Source of the DNA: Asanoa sp. WMMD1127
Lineage (GTDB): Bacteria; Actinomycetota; Actinomycetes; Mycobacteriales; Micromonosporaceae
DNA: 64,000 nt
Direction of reading: 5' to 3'
NCBI RefSeq assembly: GCF_029626225.1
Contig: NZ_JARUBP010000001.1
Coordinates: 5,456,001 to 5,520,000, forward strand
Part shown: positions 30,101-37,960 of the stretch, in pieces
How the letters are laid out: each line of letters begins with the position of its first letter
Position numbering within the stretch: the stretch's first letter is position 1
The notes under the pieces: generated by a model
What the model was told of the DNA's origin: nothing
What the model saw: only the letters and a program-made list of their open reading frames with translations
Database searches by the model: none
Made by a program: the position numbers and the translations under genes

Positions 30101-30760
30101 CGGTGTCACGTCGTCGACGTCGAACGCGATCCGGTCGACCACCTCGACGACGCCGCTGACCTGGGCGGCCAGGTGCGCCGCGAGCTCGGCCGAGCTGCGC
30201 CGGTCGAGCCGCCCGGTCAGCGTGACGACGCCGTCGGTCACGGTCGCGGCGACCGCGTCGTCGCTGACGCCCAGCACGCGGTGGAGCACCTCGGTGACCA
30301 CGTCGTGGCGGATGTCGTCGTCGTGCCGCAGGTGCACCTTGAGCAGGTCGGCGCGGGACACGATCCCGACGAGCCGGCCGAGGTGGTCGACCACCGGCAG
30401 GCGCTTGACCCGTTCGCGGTCCATGGTCCGGGCCGCCTCGACCAGCGTCGCGTTCTCCATCGTGGTGACGGCCGGCGCGGTCATCAGCTCGCGGGCGTCG
30501 TGCGCGTCGGCCTTGACCCGCGCCGCGTGCCGGCGCTTCCCCTCGAACAGCCGCGGCTCGTGCGGCCGGCCGACCAGCTCCACCTTGTGCAGCAGATCGG
30601 CCTCGGACACCACGCCGAGCACGCGCCGGTCCTCGTCCACCACCGGCACCGCGCTGACGTGCCGGGCGGTCATCACGTCGACGATCCGCCGGTACGGCGT
30701 GCCCGCGTCCACCGCCGCGACGTCGTTGGTCATGACGTCGCCGACCTGCCAGGTCCTCAT
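30086..30760 (-). CDS. CBS-domain pair plus BON-domain protein
   Basis: The 224-residue protein has two CBS motifs (VGDVMTNDVAAVDAGTPYRRIVDVM and LMTAPAVTTMENATLVEAARTM) followed by a C-terminal BON domain (TDGVVTLTGRLDRRSSAELA). CBS pairs bind adenine nucleotides and BON domains associate with membranes or lipids, so it may act as an energy-state sensor. CBS proteins are members of the mycobacterial DosR regulon. Its 3' end overlaps devR's end by 15 bp, and the box at 30869-30882 lies about 109 bp upstream of its start. Confidence 0.88.
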   Translation of the reverse strand: MRTWQVGDVMTNDVAAVDAGTPYRRIVDVMTARHVSAVPVVDEDRRVLGVVSEADLLHKVELVGRPHEPRLFEGKRRHAARVKADAHDARELMTAPAVTTMENATLVEAARTMDRERVKRLPVVDHLGRLVGIVSRADLLKVHLRHDDDIRHDVVTEVLHRVLGVSDDAVAATVTDGVVTLTGRLDRRSSAELAAHLAAQVSGVVEVVDRIAFDVDDVTPLFVA

Positions 30761-30868
30761 GGTCCGTCTCCTTCGTCGATTGGCCTCGACTCGAACGTAG
30801 GTCCGGTCCCCGCCGCCCGGTCAGGGCCGCCGGACCGGGACGGGGAGGACCTCGGACCGGTCCACAGT

Positions 30869-30882
30869 GGGCCGATGGTCCC
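30869..30882. promoter_or_regulatory. Candidate DevR-type box between CBS-BON and universal stress genes
   Basis: GGGCCGATGGTCCC, identical to the site at 23733-23746, sits between two divergent stress genes, 70 bp from the universal stress protein start. Exact repetition of a 14-mer in two promoters of one regulon is good evidence for a shared regulator, with DevR the obvious candidate. Confidence 0.6.
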
Positions 30883-30952
30883 GACCGGTCGGCGCATGGA
30901 GATGTGTCCAAACCCCGTCCGGCCGCGCCCCTGACCCGCGAAGCTGGAGGTC

Positions 30953-31798
30953 GTGACGGATGACGAGCCGGTCCGCGTGCTCGCGGGCTTCGACGGTTCT
31001 CCGGCCGCCGGCGCGGCGATCGACGCGGCCGCCCGGCTGTTCCCGCGGGCCCGGGCGTGGATCCTCCACCTGTGGACCGCCCCGTTCGCCAGCGCCGGGC
31101 TCCGCCAGCGGCTCTGGACCGCGAGCGGCGACGTCAAGGACTTCATGGCGGCGGTCGAACGGGAGGGCGCCCGCGAGGCCGAGCGCACGGCGGCGACCGG
31201 GGTCACTCTCGCCCAGGCCGCCGGTTGGCGGGCCGAGCCGGTCGTCGCCCGCAGCTACGGCGGCGACGGGCTGCGGGTCAGCGAGCTGGCCGAGGAGCTC
31301 GACGCCGACGTGGTGCTGCTCGGCTCCCGGGGCCTCGGCGGCACCAAAGCGGTGCTGGGCAGCGTGTCCGACATGGTCGTGCACTACACGCCCCGACCCG
31401 CTCTGGTGGTGCCGCACCCGCTGCTGTCGGCCGAGGAGGACGCCCTCGACGCGGGACCGGTGGTGGTCGGCTGGGACGGCTCCGACGGCGCCCGCGGGGC
31501 CATGGCGGCGGCCGCACGACTCTTCCCCGGCCGGCGGCTGCTGGCGGCCGGTGTCGGCGACCAGGAGACGACCGCCGACGTCACGGTGACCCACCTGCTC
31601 GCCGGTCGCCGGCTTGGGGCGCCGGGCCGGTCGGTCGCCGACGCGCTCGCGACGTACGCCCGGCAGGAGGCCGCCGCCGTCATCGTCGTCGGTTCCCGGG
31701 GCCGATCGGCGATGCGCGAGATCCTCCTCGGCAGCACCGCCATGGCCGTCCTGCATCACGCCCACCGACCGGTGCTGGTCGTGCCCACGCCACGCTGA
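30953..31798 (+). CDS. Tandem universal stress protein (UspA family)
   Basis: The 281-residue protein has two UspA domains. Each ends in the ATP-binding G-2x-G-9x-G(S) motif: GSRGLGGTKAVLGSVS (near 123) and GSRGRSAMREILLGST (near 246). Tandem USPs of this kind are strongly induced by DosR in mycobacteria. The start is GTG 30953 just behind a GGAGG, a rather short spacing; no better in-frame start is seen. Confidence 0.9.
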   Translation: MTDDEPVRVLAGFDGSPAAGAAIDAAARLFPRARAWILHLWTAPFASAGLRQRLWTASGDVKDFMAAVEREGAREAERTAATGVTLAQAAGWRAEPVVARSYGGDGLRVSELAEELDADVVLLGSRGLGGTKAVLGSVSDMVVHYTPRPALVVPHPLLSAEEDALDAGPVVVGWDGSDGARGAMAAAARLFPGRRLLAAGVGDQETTADVTVTHLLAGRRLGAPGRSVADALATYARQEAAAVIVVGSRGRSAMREILLGSTAMAVLHHAHRPVLVVPTPR

Positions 31799-31878
31799 GC
31801 CCCGGCCACACGGGCCACTCCGGCACCACGATTGGCGTGGCGGCCGGCCCTTCCGAGCGGGGAAGCTGGAGGGCAGGG

Positions 31879-32790
31879 GTGATCGTCATGGACCACGGGA
31901 CGATCCTGGTCGGGTACGACGGCTCGGCCGCCGCGCGGGCGGCGGTGGGGTGGGCACTCGACGAAGCGCGCCGGTCGTACGGCCGGGTGCGGCTCGTCGA
32001 GGTCGTCGAGTGGCCGGTACGCGTCGGACCGGCGACCCCGCGTGCGGAGAACTGGCCGCGGAGCGAGACGTACCGCGACGCCGAGCGGGCGGTCGCGCGG
32101 ACGGTGTCGGTGCTCGCCGAGGCCAACCCGGACGTGCCGGTGGACGGCCTCGTCGTGGAGGGCCCGGCGGCCGCGATGCTCGCCGACCTCTCATCGGGAG
32201 CGCTGCTGGTCGTCGTGGGCAACCGCGGCCGCGGCGGTGTCGCAGGGCTGCTCATCGGCTCGGTCGCCGCCGAGGTCGTCACCCACGCCGCCGGTCCGGT
32301 CGCGGTGGTCCGGGCCGCCGACGCCGGCCGGCCGGCGCGCGGCCTAGTGGTGGTCGGGGTCGACGACTCGCCCGGCGGGCGGGCCGCCGTGTCGACGGCC
32401 TTCGCCGAGGCGTCGGCCCGGAACGCCCCGCTGACCGCCGTCCGGGCGTGGCCGCCACCGGGCCGGCCGCGCGGCGCCGTGGCGGACCCGGAAGCCGCTG
32501 AGGTGCTGACGGACCTGCTGGCGGAGGGCCGGCGGGCCCATCCGGCGGTCACGGTGACGACCCGCGTCCCGTCGGCGGACCCCGCGGCCGCGCTCGTCGA
32601 CGCGTCCCGCGACGCCCAGCTCGTCGTCATCGGATCCGGGCGGCGCGGCGGGTTCCGCGGGCTCCGGGTGGGCGCGACGGCCCGCCAGCTGCTGCGCTAC
32701 GCCCACTGCCCGGTGCTGGTCGCGCGGGCGGCGGACGCGACCGCGGACCTGGCGAGCGCGACCGTTCAGGCGCCGCGCAGCAGAGTGTAG
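31879..32790 (+). CDS. Second tandem universal stress protein
   Basis: The 303-residue protein begins VIVMDHGTILVGYDGSAAAR (GTG 31879 with GGAGGG five nt upstream; ATG 31888 is an alternative). It has two UspA domains: the first keeps GNRGRGGVAGLLIGSVA, the second GSGRRGGFRGLRVGATA. The ATP-binding glycines are present in both. It follows the first USP by 80 bp on the same strand and may share its promoter. Function is likely general survival under low oxygen or energy. Confidence 0.88.
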   Translation: MIVMDHGTILVGYDGSAAARAAVGWALDEARRSYGRVRLVEVVEWPVRVGPATPRAENWPRSETYRDAERAVARTVSVLAEANPDVPVDGLVVEGPAAAMLADLSSGALLVVVGNRGRGGVAGLLIGSVAAEVVTHAAGPVAVVRAADAGRPARGLVVVGVDDSPGGRAAVSTAFAEASARNAPLTAVRAWPPPGRPRGAVADPEAAEVLTDLLAEGRRAHPAVTVTTRVPSADPAAALVDASRDAQLVVIGSGRRGGFRGLRVGATARQLLRYAHCPVLVARAADATADLASATVQAPRSRV

Positions 32791-32917
32791 AGGCGGGCGA
32801 TCACGCCACCCTCGACCAGGGCGATATCGAGGCCGCGCGCCACCGGGTCGCCCCCGGGCGTGAACTCTGCCGCCTTCGCCGCTTGATCAACGCGGTCCCA
32901 CTGCCCGGGGTGACGCT

Positions 32918-34282
32918 CTACTGATCGGCGCCGGCGCGCACCGGGGACCGGCGTTCCCGCAGCCGCAGGTTGCCGGCGGTCATCGTGCAGCACATGTCGC
33001 CGCCGAGCACGCGGTACGGCGTGACCAGCCCGTCGCGGAACAGCGGCACCACGTGCCGGCGGTTGCGGACCAGCGCCGCCACCGCCAGCGCCAGGTAGAC
33101 CAGCGACAGCACGATCAGCTCGCTCCCGCGCCACGACGCCGGCACCGCAGCGCTGAGCGCGAACTGGGCCACGAACAGACCCAGCAGCAGCATGGCGGCG
33201 CGCAGGGTCAGCTCGCGACCGACCAGCAGCGAGACGGCCAGGATCGACTGCGCCGCGGTGAGCAGCAGCTCCTCGCGCTGCGCGGGCTCGATCGGCAGGC
33301 CCGACCAGCCACCGCTGGACGCGGCGAACACGATGGGCAGGGTGCCGACCAGCAGCGTCCACTGGTTGACCTTCGACGACACCAGCGCGCCGAGCGCCTC
33401 CGTGGTGTGCAGCCGCCACGCGTAGAGGCCGGCGACGAGCAGCTCGGGCGCCTCGGAGGCGAGCGGGGCCAGCCACTGCACGAGCAGGAACTCGCTGATC
33501 CCGAGCTGCGCGCCGGTGTCCACCAGCGACTCCGCGAACCGTTCGGCGGTGAGCAGGATGACCGCGGCCGCCGCGACGAAGAGGGACACGACCGTCAGCC
33601 GCCGCGGGCGGCGGGGCAGGCCACCGACCCAGGCCGACGGGCCGATCAGGTCCGGCTCACCGGCGGGGGCGCGGGAGACCCGCCAGCTGTACGCGACGAA
33701 GACGGCCAGCAGCACCACGGTGTCCACCAGCGACAGGGTGCGCTTGAACGGCAGCACCAGGCAGTAGACCGACGCGAGCGCGAGGAAGGCCAGCGGCACC
33801 GCGTCCGGGCGGGCGAGGGTGACCCGGGTCGCCCGTTCCGGCGGGTCGCCCCGGCGCCGCATCCGCCGCCACGCGATCAGCACGACCAGGGCCCAGCCGA
33901 CGCCGACCAGGATCCGGTTGGCGCCGGTCATGTTGGCCAGCGCCAGCGAGCACGACGAGGTCTCCTCGCCCGGTGGGAGGCAGGACGGGCCGTACGTGGC
34001 GACCGCCTCGCCGCCGCGGGCGGTGAACACGAAGTCGACGGCGTACTCGGGGAGCACCGCGATCAGCGCCAGCACCGCGACCGCCAGGCCGGCGGAGATG
34101 TCGACCTGCGCCGCCTCGGCCGCCCAGGCCAGCAGGAACGCGGCGCCGACGATCGCCACTCCGAAGACGACCGCGGCGACCGGTGGCGCCGGGTGCAGGC
34201 CGGCCAGCGCCACCACGACGCCCGGCAGGGTCGCCAGCAGGGCCACGAGGCCGAGGGCCGGTGGCCGCTGCCCGGAACGCAT
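32918..34282 (-). CDS. CaCA-family sodium/calcium (cation/proton) exchanger
   Basis: The 454-residue membrane protein has about ten hydrophobic helices and two inverted alpha-repeat-like motifs: ALIAVLPEYAVDFVF in the first half and APLASEAPELLVAGL in the second. The acidic residues in PE/APE are the usual cation ligands. The C-terminal tail (FRDGLVTPYRVLGGDMCCTM) is cytosolic. I start at ATG 34282; longer upstream reading would overlap the sigma gene. It lies 10 bp after the ECF sigma gene on the same strand, so they may be co-transcribed. Confidence 0.82.
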   Translation of the reverse strand: MRSGQRPPALGLVALLATLPGVVVALAGLHPAPPVAAVVFGVAIVGAAFLLAWAAEAAQVDISAGLAVAVLALIAVLPEYAVDFVFTARGGEAVATYGPSCLPPGEETSSCSLALANMTGANRILVGVGWALVVLIAWRRMRRRGDPPERATRVTLARPDAVPLAFLALASVYCLVLPFKRTLSLVDTVVLLAVFVAYSWRVSRAPAGEPDLIGPSAWVGGLPRRPRRLTVVSLFVAAAAVILLTAERFAESLVDTGAQLGISEFLLVQWLAPLASEAPELLVAGLYAWRLHTTEALGALVSSKVNQWTLLVGTLPIVFAASSGGWSGLPIEPAQREELLLTAAQSILAVSLLVGRELTLRAAMLLLGLFVAQFALSAAVPASWRGSELIVLSLVYLALAVAALVRNRRHVVPLFRDGLVTPYRVLGGDMCCTMTAGNLRLRERRSPVRAGADQ

Positions 34283-34292
34283 GGTGTGGACC

Positions 34293-35183
34293 TTAACCCG
34301 GGGCGGTCGCCGGCAGACCGAGCGCGGCCACATGGTGGGCGCCGACGAACGCGTTGATCTCGACGATCCGGCCGTCGACGACGCGGAGCACGTCGACGAC
34401 GAGGGCTTCGTGGACCGGGCTGCCGGGGTGCCGGAGGTAGTTGGCCAGCGCCGGACGCCCGTTGGCGCGCGTGGGGACGGTGCGCCAGTCCAGCGGCCGG
34501 GTCAGGAACCCGGTCACCGCGTCGATGCCGACGACCGGCGGGTCGGGCGGCATGGTGATCCGCACGTCGTCGGCGAGCAGCAGGCGGATCGACTCGGCGT
34601 CGGAAGCTGCCGCGTAGCGCCGCAGGATCTCCTCGTCGTCGGCCGTGAGCGCCGGTCGGCGCCAGTCGCCCGGGTCCGCCGGGGCGTGCTCCCGGATCGT
34701 GCGGCGGGCCCGCTGGACGAGGCTGTTGGCGGCCGGCACGGCCACGCCGAGCGACTCGGCGACCTCGGCGGGCGTCCACCCGCTGACGTCGCGCAGCACG
34801 AACGCCGCCCGCTGCCGCGGCGGCAGGTGCATGAGCGCCGCGATCAGCGCGAGCTCCACCAGCTCGGCGTCGGCGACGCCGGCCGCCACGTCGGGGTACG
34901 GGCCGATCGTCGCGTCCCACTCGAGCACGTCGCCGGCCGGGGTGGTGCGCCGCGCGGCGGCCTTGCGGCTGTCGAGGAACAGGTTGGTGGCGATCCGGTA
35001 GAGCCAGGTCCGCGCCGACGCCCGTCCGTCGAACCGGTCCCGGGCCCGCCACGCGCGCAGGAACGTCTCCTGCGTCAGCTCGTCGGCGTCGGCCACGTTG
35101 CCGGCCAGCCGGTAGCAGTGCGCTTGCAGCTCCCGGCGATGGTCGTCGTACGCCGCCGCCAGCCACGCGTCCCGGTCCCGCAC
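34293..35183 (-). CDS. ECF sigma factor with C-terminal SnoaL-like domain
   Basis: The 296-residue protein has sigma-70 region 2 (ELQAHCYRLAGNVADADELTQETFLRAWRARDRFDG) and region 4 (LPPRQRAAFVLRDVSGWTPAEVAESLGVAV). It then carries a roughly 120-residue SnoaL/NTF2-like domain (IRLLLADDVRITMPPDPP, VDGRIVEINAF) in place of a separate anti-sigma partner. Such fused domains are thought to regulate sigma activity directly. The start is GTG 35183. No cognate anti-sigma gene is adjacent. Confidence 0.88.
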   Translation of the reverse strand: MRDRDAWLAAAYDDHRRELQAHCYRLAGNVADADELTQETFLRAWRARDRFDGRASARTWLYRIATNLFLDSRKAAARRTTPAGDVLEWDATIGPYPDVAAGVADAELVELALIAALMHLPPRQRAAFVLRDVSGWTPAEVAESLGVAVPAANSLVQRARRTIREHAPADPGDWRRPALTADDEEILRRYAAASDAESIRLLLADDVRITMPPDPPVVGIDAVTGFLTRPLDWRTVPTRANGRPALANYLRHPGSPVHEALVVDVLRVVDGRIVEINAFVGAHHVAALGLPATAPG

Positions 35184-35263
35184 GCCGCAAGGCTAACGCC
35201 GGCGATGACGAATCGCCGGTCGCTCGTCAGTACTCCCGACGACACCGATCCGAGGAGGACGAG

Positions 35264-35968
35264 ATGCGACCACCGATCGTCGACCGGGACACCTGGCTGC
35301 GCGCCCGCGCCGAGCTGCTGACCCGCGAGAAGGCGCACACCCGGGCGGGCGACGCCCTCGCCGCCGCCCGTCGTCGGCTGCCGATGGTGGAGGTCGACGC
35401 CACCGTCGAGCTGGTCGGCGCGAACGGCCCGACGAAGCTGCTGGACATCTTCGAGGGCCGCGACCAGCTGCTGGTCTGCAAGCACATGTGGCATCGGGGC
35501 AAGGACTTCGCCGACCAGTGCCGAGGCTGCACGGCCACGATCTGGAACTTCCAGGACGCCACCTATCTCGAGGCCCGCGACGTGACGTTCGCGATCTGGT
35601 GCCAGGGCCCGTACGCGGAGTTCGCGCCGTTCCGCGAGTTCATGGGCTACCAGGCGCCGTGGTACTCGGTCGACGGCGTCGACTCGCCCGGCGTCTCCGA
35701 CGGCTGGATCACCACCTACCTGCGCGACGGCGACCGCGTGTTCCAGACCTACGAGACCGACGGCCGCGGCGTCGAGGCCATGATGCCGGCACTGCAACTG
35801 CTCGACCTCACCGTGTACGGGCGACAGGAGCAGTGGGAGGACTCGCCCGAGGGCTGGCCGCAGGACGAGACGATGAGCTGGTTCCGCCGCGACGGCCGCC
35901 CGATTCCACAGTGGACCCGACTGGCCGCGGCCGCGAGGTCCACGACGATGTCGACGACGGCGGGGTGA
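35264..35968 (+). CDS. DUF899 family thioredoxin-like protein
   Basis: The 234-residue protein has the family pattern ARAELLTREKAHTRAGDALAAARRRLPMVEV, LLVCKHMWHRG, CRGCT and YSVDGVDSPGVSDGWITTY. DUF899 proteins adopt a thioredoxin fold; their activity is unknown. A clear AGGAGG site precedes ATG 35264. The family usually ends soon after the WFRRDG-like segment (about 35900), but here the frame continues into the opposite-strand chelatase gene for roughly 220 bp. Confidence 0.85.
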   Translation: MRPPIVDRDTWLRARAELLTREKAHTRAGDALAAARRRLPMVEVDATVELVGANGPTKLLDIFEGRDQLLVCKHMWHRGKDFADQCRGCTATIWNFQDATYLEARDVTFAIWCQGPYAEFAPFREFMGYQAPWYSVDGVDSPGVSDGWITTYLRDGDRVFQTYETDGRGVEAMMPALQLLDLTVYGRQEQWEDSPEGWPQDETMSWFRRDGRPIPQWTRLAAAARSTTMSTTAG

Positions 35969-36552
35969 CCGGCCAGTGGCGGCGTGACCACGTCGGCGCC
36001 CGACCGGCCCAGGGTGCGGTGGAACCGGCCGTCGGCCAGCAGGTAGGCCAGGGCCACCACCCGCCGCGCGCCCCGGGCCCGCAGGTCCTGGACCGCTTCG
36101 GGGACCGTCGGCGCGGCGGTCGCGGCGTACGCGACGACGGTCGGCGCCGGCAGTGCCGCCGCCACGGCCGCCACCTCGGCCCGGGACCGAGGGTCGCTGG
36201 AGCCGGCCGCCGCCAGCACCACCGCGTCGGCCGGACCGGCCGCGGCGAGCCGGTCGGCCAGCACGTCCAGGAGCCGCGCGTCCGCCCCGAGGGGTGGCGT
36301 CACCGCGGCGTCGACGCCGTCCGTCGCCTCGGCGATGTCGACCCGCACGTGGTAGCCGCTGGTAAGCAGCAGCGGCACCACGACGGCCGGGCCGTCCAGC
36401 GCCGCCGCGACGTCCCGGACGTGTGGCGCCTGGACGTCGACGTAGGCCAGCCGCACGTCCGGGCCGCGGCGGGCGACCCGCCGGGCCAGGCGGCGGATCT
36501 GCGCCTGGCCGGCGGGCACCCGGGTGCCGTGCGCGACGAGCAGCAAGCTCAT
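35749..36552 (-). CDS. Sirohydrochlorin chelatase family protein (CbiX/SirB type)
   Basis: The 267-residue protein shows the metal-binding histidines of type II chelatases in LLLVAHGTRVPAGQ (N-terminal) and VPLLLTSGYHVRVDI (near residue 80), then a second chelatase-like half ending about VDIVVDLAAAAS. It probably inserts iron into sirohydrochlorin to make siroheme for NirB. The last 55 or so residues look non-homologous and read antisense into DUF899, so the true domain end is near 35935. Its ATG overlaps the previous gene's TGA (ATGA). It is last in the nitrate/nitrite operon. Confidence 0.85.
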   Translation of the reverse strand: MSLLLVAHGTRVPAGQAQIRRLARRVARRGPDVRLAYVDVQAPHVRDVAAALDGPAVVVPLLLTSGYHVRVDIAEATDGVDAAVTPPLGADARLLDVLADRLAAAGPADAVVLAAAGSSDPRSRAEVAAVAAALPAPTVVAYAATAAPTVPEAVQDLRARGARRVVALAYLLADGRFHRTLGRSGADVVTPPLAGHPAVVDIVVDLAAAASRVHCGIGRPSRRNQLIVSSCGQPSGESSHCSCRPYTVRSSSCSAGIMASTPRPSVS

Positions 36553-37640
36553 GCCGACACCCGCAGTCGGTAGCCGCGCTTGATGACGGTCTCGACCAGG
36601 TCGGCCGCGCCGAGCGAGGACCGCAGGCGGGCCACGGCCATGTCGACGGCGTGCCCCTCGGCGCCGCGGGGGAGGGCCGCCGCGAGCCGGGCCCGGGGCA
36701 CCACCGCCCCGGGCTGGTCCGCCAATGCCCGCAACAGCGCCATCGAGGCCGGCGCGACCGCACGCAGCTCGCCGTCGACGAGCACCGCGTGGCCGCGCAG
36801 CTCGACCGGCAGGCCGGCCACGGTGAGCCGCCGCGCCCGCTCCGGCAGCGCCTGCGTGACGGCCCGGACCAGGGCGCCCAATCGGGCCCGGTCGGGCACC
36901 AGCGCGGGCACCCCCCGGTCCCGCAGCGGCGCCGCGGTGACCGGCCCGACGCAGGCGGCCAGCACCCCGGCGTGGAACGCGTCGAGCAATGCGCCGGCCC
37001 GGTCGCCGCCGGCGTCGAGCAGCGCGGTGACGGCGGGCGCGCTGGTGAAGGTGACCGCGTCGACCTGGCCGGTGACGATCTGCTCGACCAGCCGGCGCAC
37101 CGGCTCGGCGTCGTCGCGGGCCGTCCAGCGGTAGACGGGCACCTCGACGACCTCGGCGCCGGCCGCCCGCAGCGCGCCGACGAACTCGTCCTGCGGGCCG
37201 CCGTGGAGCTGCACCGCGATCCGCCGACCCGAGACGCCCTCGGTGCGCAGCTTCTCGAGGATCTCCGCGCACGACTCGGTGGGCGCCGACCACTGCTCGG
37301 ACAGGCCCGCGGCGCGGATCGCCCCGCACGGCTTCGCGCCGCGGGCGATGATCCGGGCCGCCCGCAGGCCGCCGCGCAGCGCGTCGCCGACGCCCCAGCC
37401 CTCGGCCGCCTCCAGCCAGCCGCGGAAGCCGATGCCGGTGGTGGCGACCACGACGTCCGGGGCGTGCGCGACGCAGGCGAGCGTGGCGGCGTGCAGCGCC
37501 TCGTCGTCGAGCAGCGGGACGATCGTGATGACCGGCGCCGACACCACGCGGGCGCCCCGGCGTTCGAACAACGCCGCCAGCTCCTCGCGCCGGCGCTCGG
37601 CGGTGATCGCCACGGTGAAGCCTCGCAGGTCCGCGGTCAC
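36549..37640 (-). CDS. nnaR: NnaR-type regulator: uroporphyrinogen-III synthase-like domain fused to OmpR-type winged helix
   Basis: The 363-residue protein pairs a HemD fold (GFTVAITAERRREELAALFERRGARVVSAP, VVVATTGIGFRGW, VDAVTFTSAPAVTALL, ACVGPVTAAPLRDRG) with a C-terminal trans_reg_C DNA-binding domain (VAPASMALLRALADQPGAVVPRARLAAAL, AVARLRSSLGAADLVETVIKRGYRL). In Streptomyces and mycobacteria, proteins of this architecture regulate nitrate/nitrite assimilation together with GlnR. The GTG start at 37640 overlaps the nirD stop. Whether the HemD part still makes or only senses a tetrapyrrole is open. Confidence 0.85.
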   Translation of the reverse strand: MTADLRGFTVAITAERRREELAALFERRGARVVSAPVITIVPLLDDEALHAATLACVAHAPDVVVATTGIGFRGWLEAAEGWGVGDALRGGLRAARIIARGAKPCGAIRAAGLSEQWSAPTESCAEILEKLRTEGVSGRRIAVQLHGGPQDEFVGALRAAGAEVVEVPVYRWTARDDAEPVRRLVEQIVTGQVDAVTFTSAPAVTALLDAGGDRAGALLDAFHAGVLAACVGPVTAAPLRDRGVPALVPDRARLGALVRAVTQALPERARRLTVAGLPVELRGHAVLVDGELRAVAPASMALLRALADQPGAVVPRARLAAALPRGAEGHAVDMAVARLRSSLGAADLVETVIKRGYRLRVSA

Positions 37641-37960
37641 GGCGCCCCGATCTCGACCACGCCGCCCCGGACGCGGACGGGAAACACCGGGACGCTGGCC
37701 GCCGCGTCGAGGCACTCGCCGGTGTCGAGGTCGTACGCCTGCTTGTGCATGGGTGACGCCACCACCGGCCGGCTGCCGCGGGTGCCGACCACGCCCCGGG
37801 ACAGCACGTGCGCGCCGCTGACCGGGTCGCGGTTGCCGATGGCCCGCAGCCGGTCGTCGTGCAGCCGGAACACCGCCACCTGCTCGGCGCCGACCAGTGC
37901 CGCGACGCCCCGCTCCGGCAGCAGGTCGGCGAGCCGGCAGACCGGCGTCCAGCGGGTCAC
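37637..37960 (-). CDS. nirD: Assimilatory nitrite reductase small subunit
   Basis: The 107-residue protein (TRWTPVCRLADLLPERG, RLRAIGNRDPVSGAHVLSRG, PMHKQAYDLDTGECLD) matches NirD, a Rieske-fold subunit. The CxH and CxxH cluster ligands of true Rieske proteins are absent, as in other NirD. The GTG start is inside GTGA, overlapping the nirB stop, and GAGGTG precedes it. It supports NirB in reducing nitrite to ammonium. Confidence 0.9.
   Translation of the reverse strand: MTRWTPVCRLADLLPERGVAALVGAEQVAVFRLHDDRLRAIGNRDPVSGAHVLSRGVVGTRGSRPVVASPMHKQAYDLDTGECLDAAASVPVFPVRVRGGVVEIGAP

Noticed and set aside
31799-31878. Third exact DevR-like box before the second universal stress gene
   Set aside because: Only a loose GGGCCACTCCGGCACC-like stretch is present, not close enough to the repeated 14-mer.
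32766-32917. Possible short gene between the second USP and the exchanger
   Set aside because: The minus-strand frame here is only a continuation of the shadow frame under the exchanger; no start signal or homology is visible.
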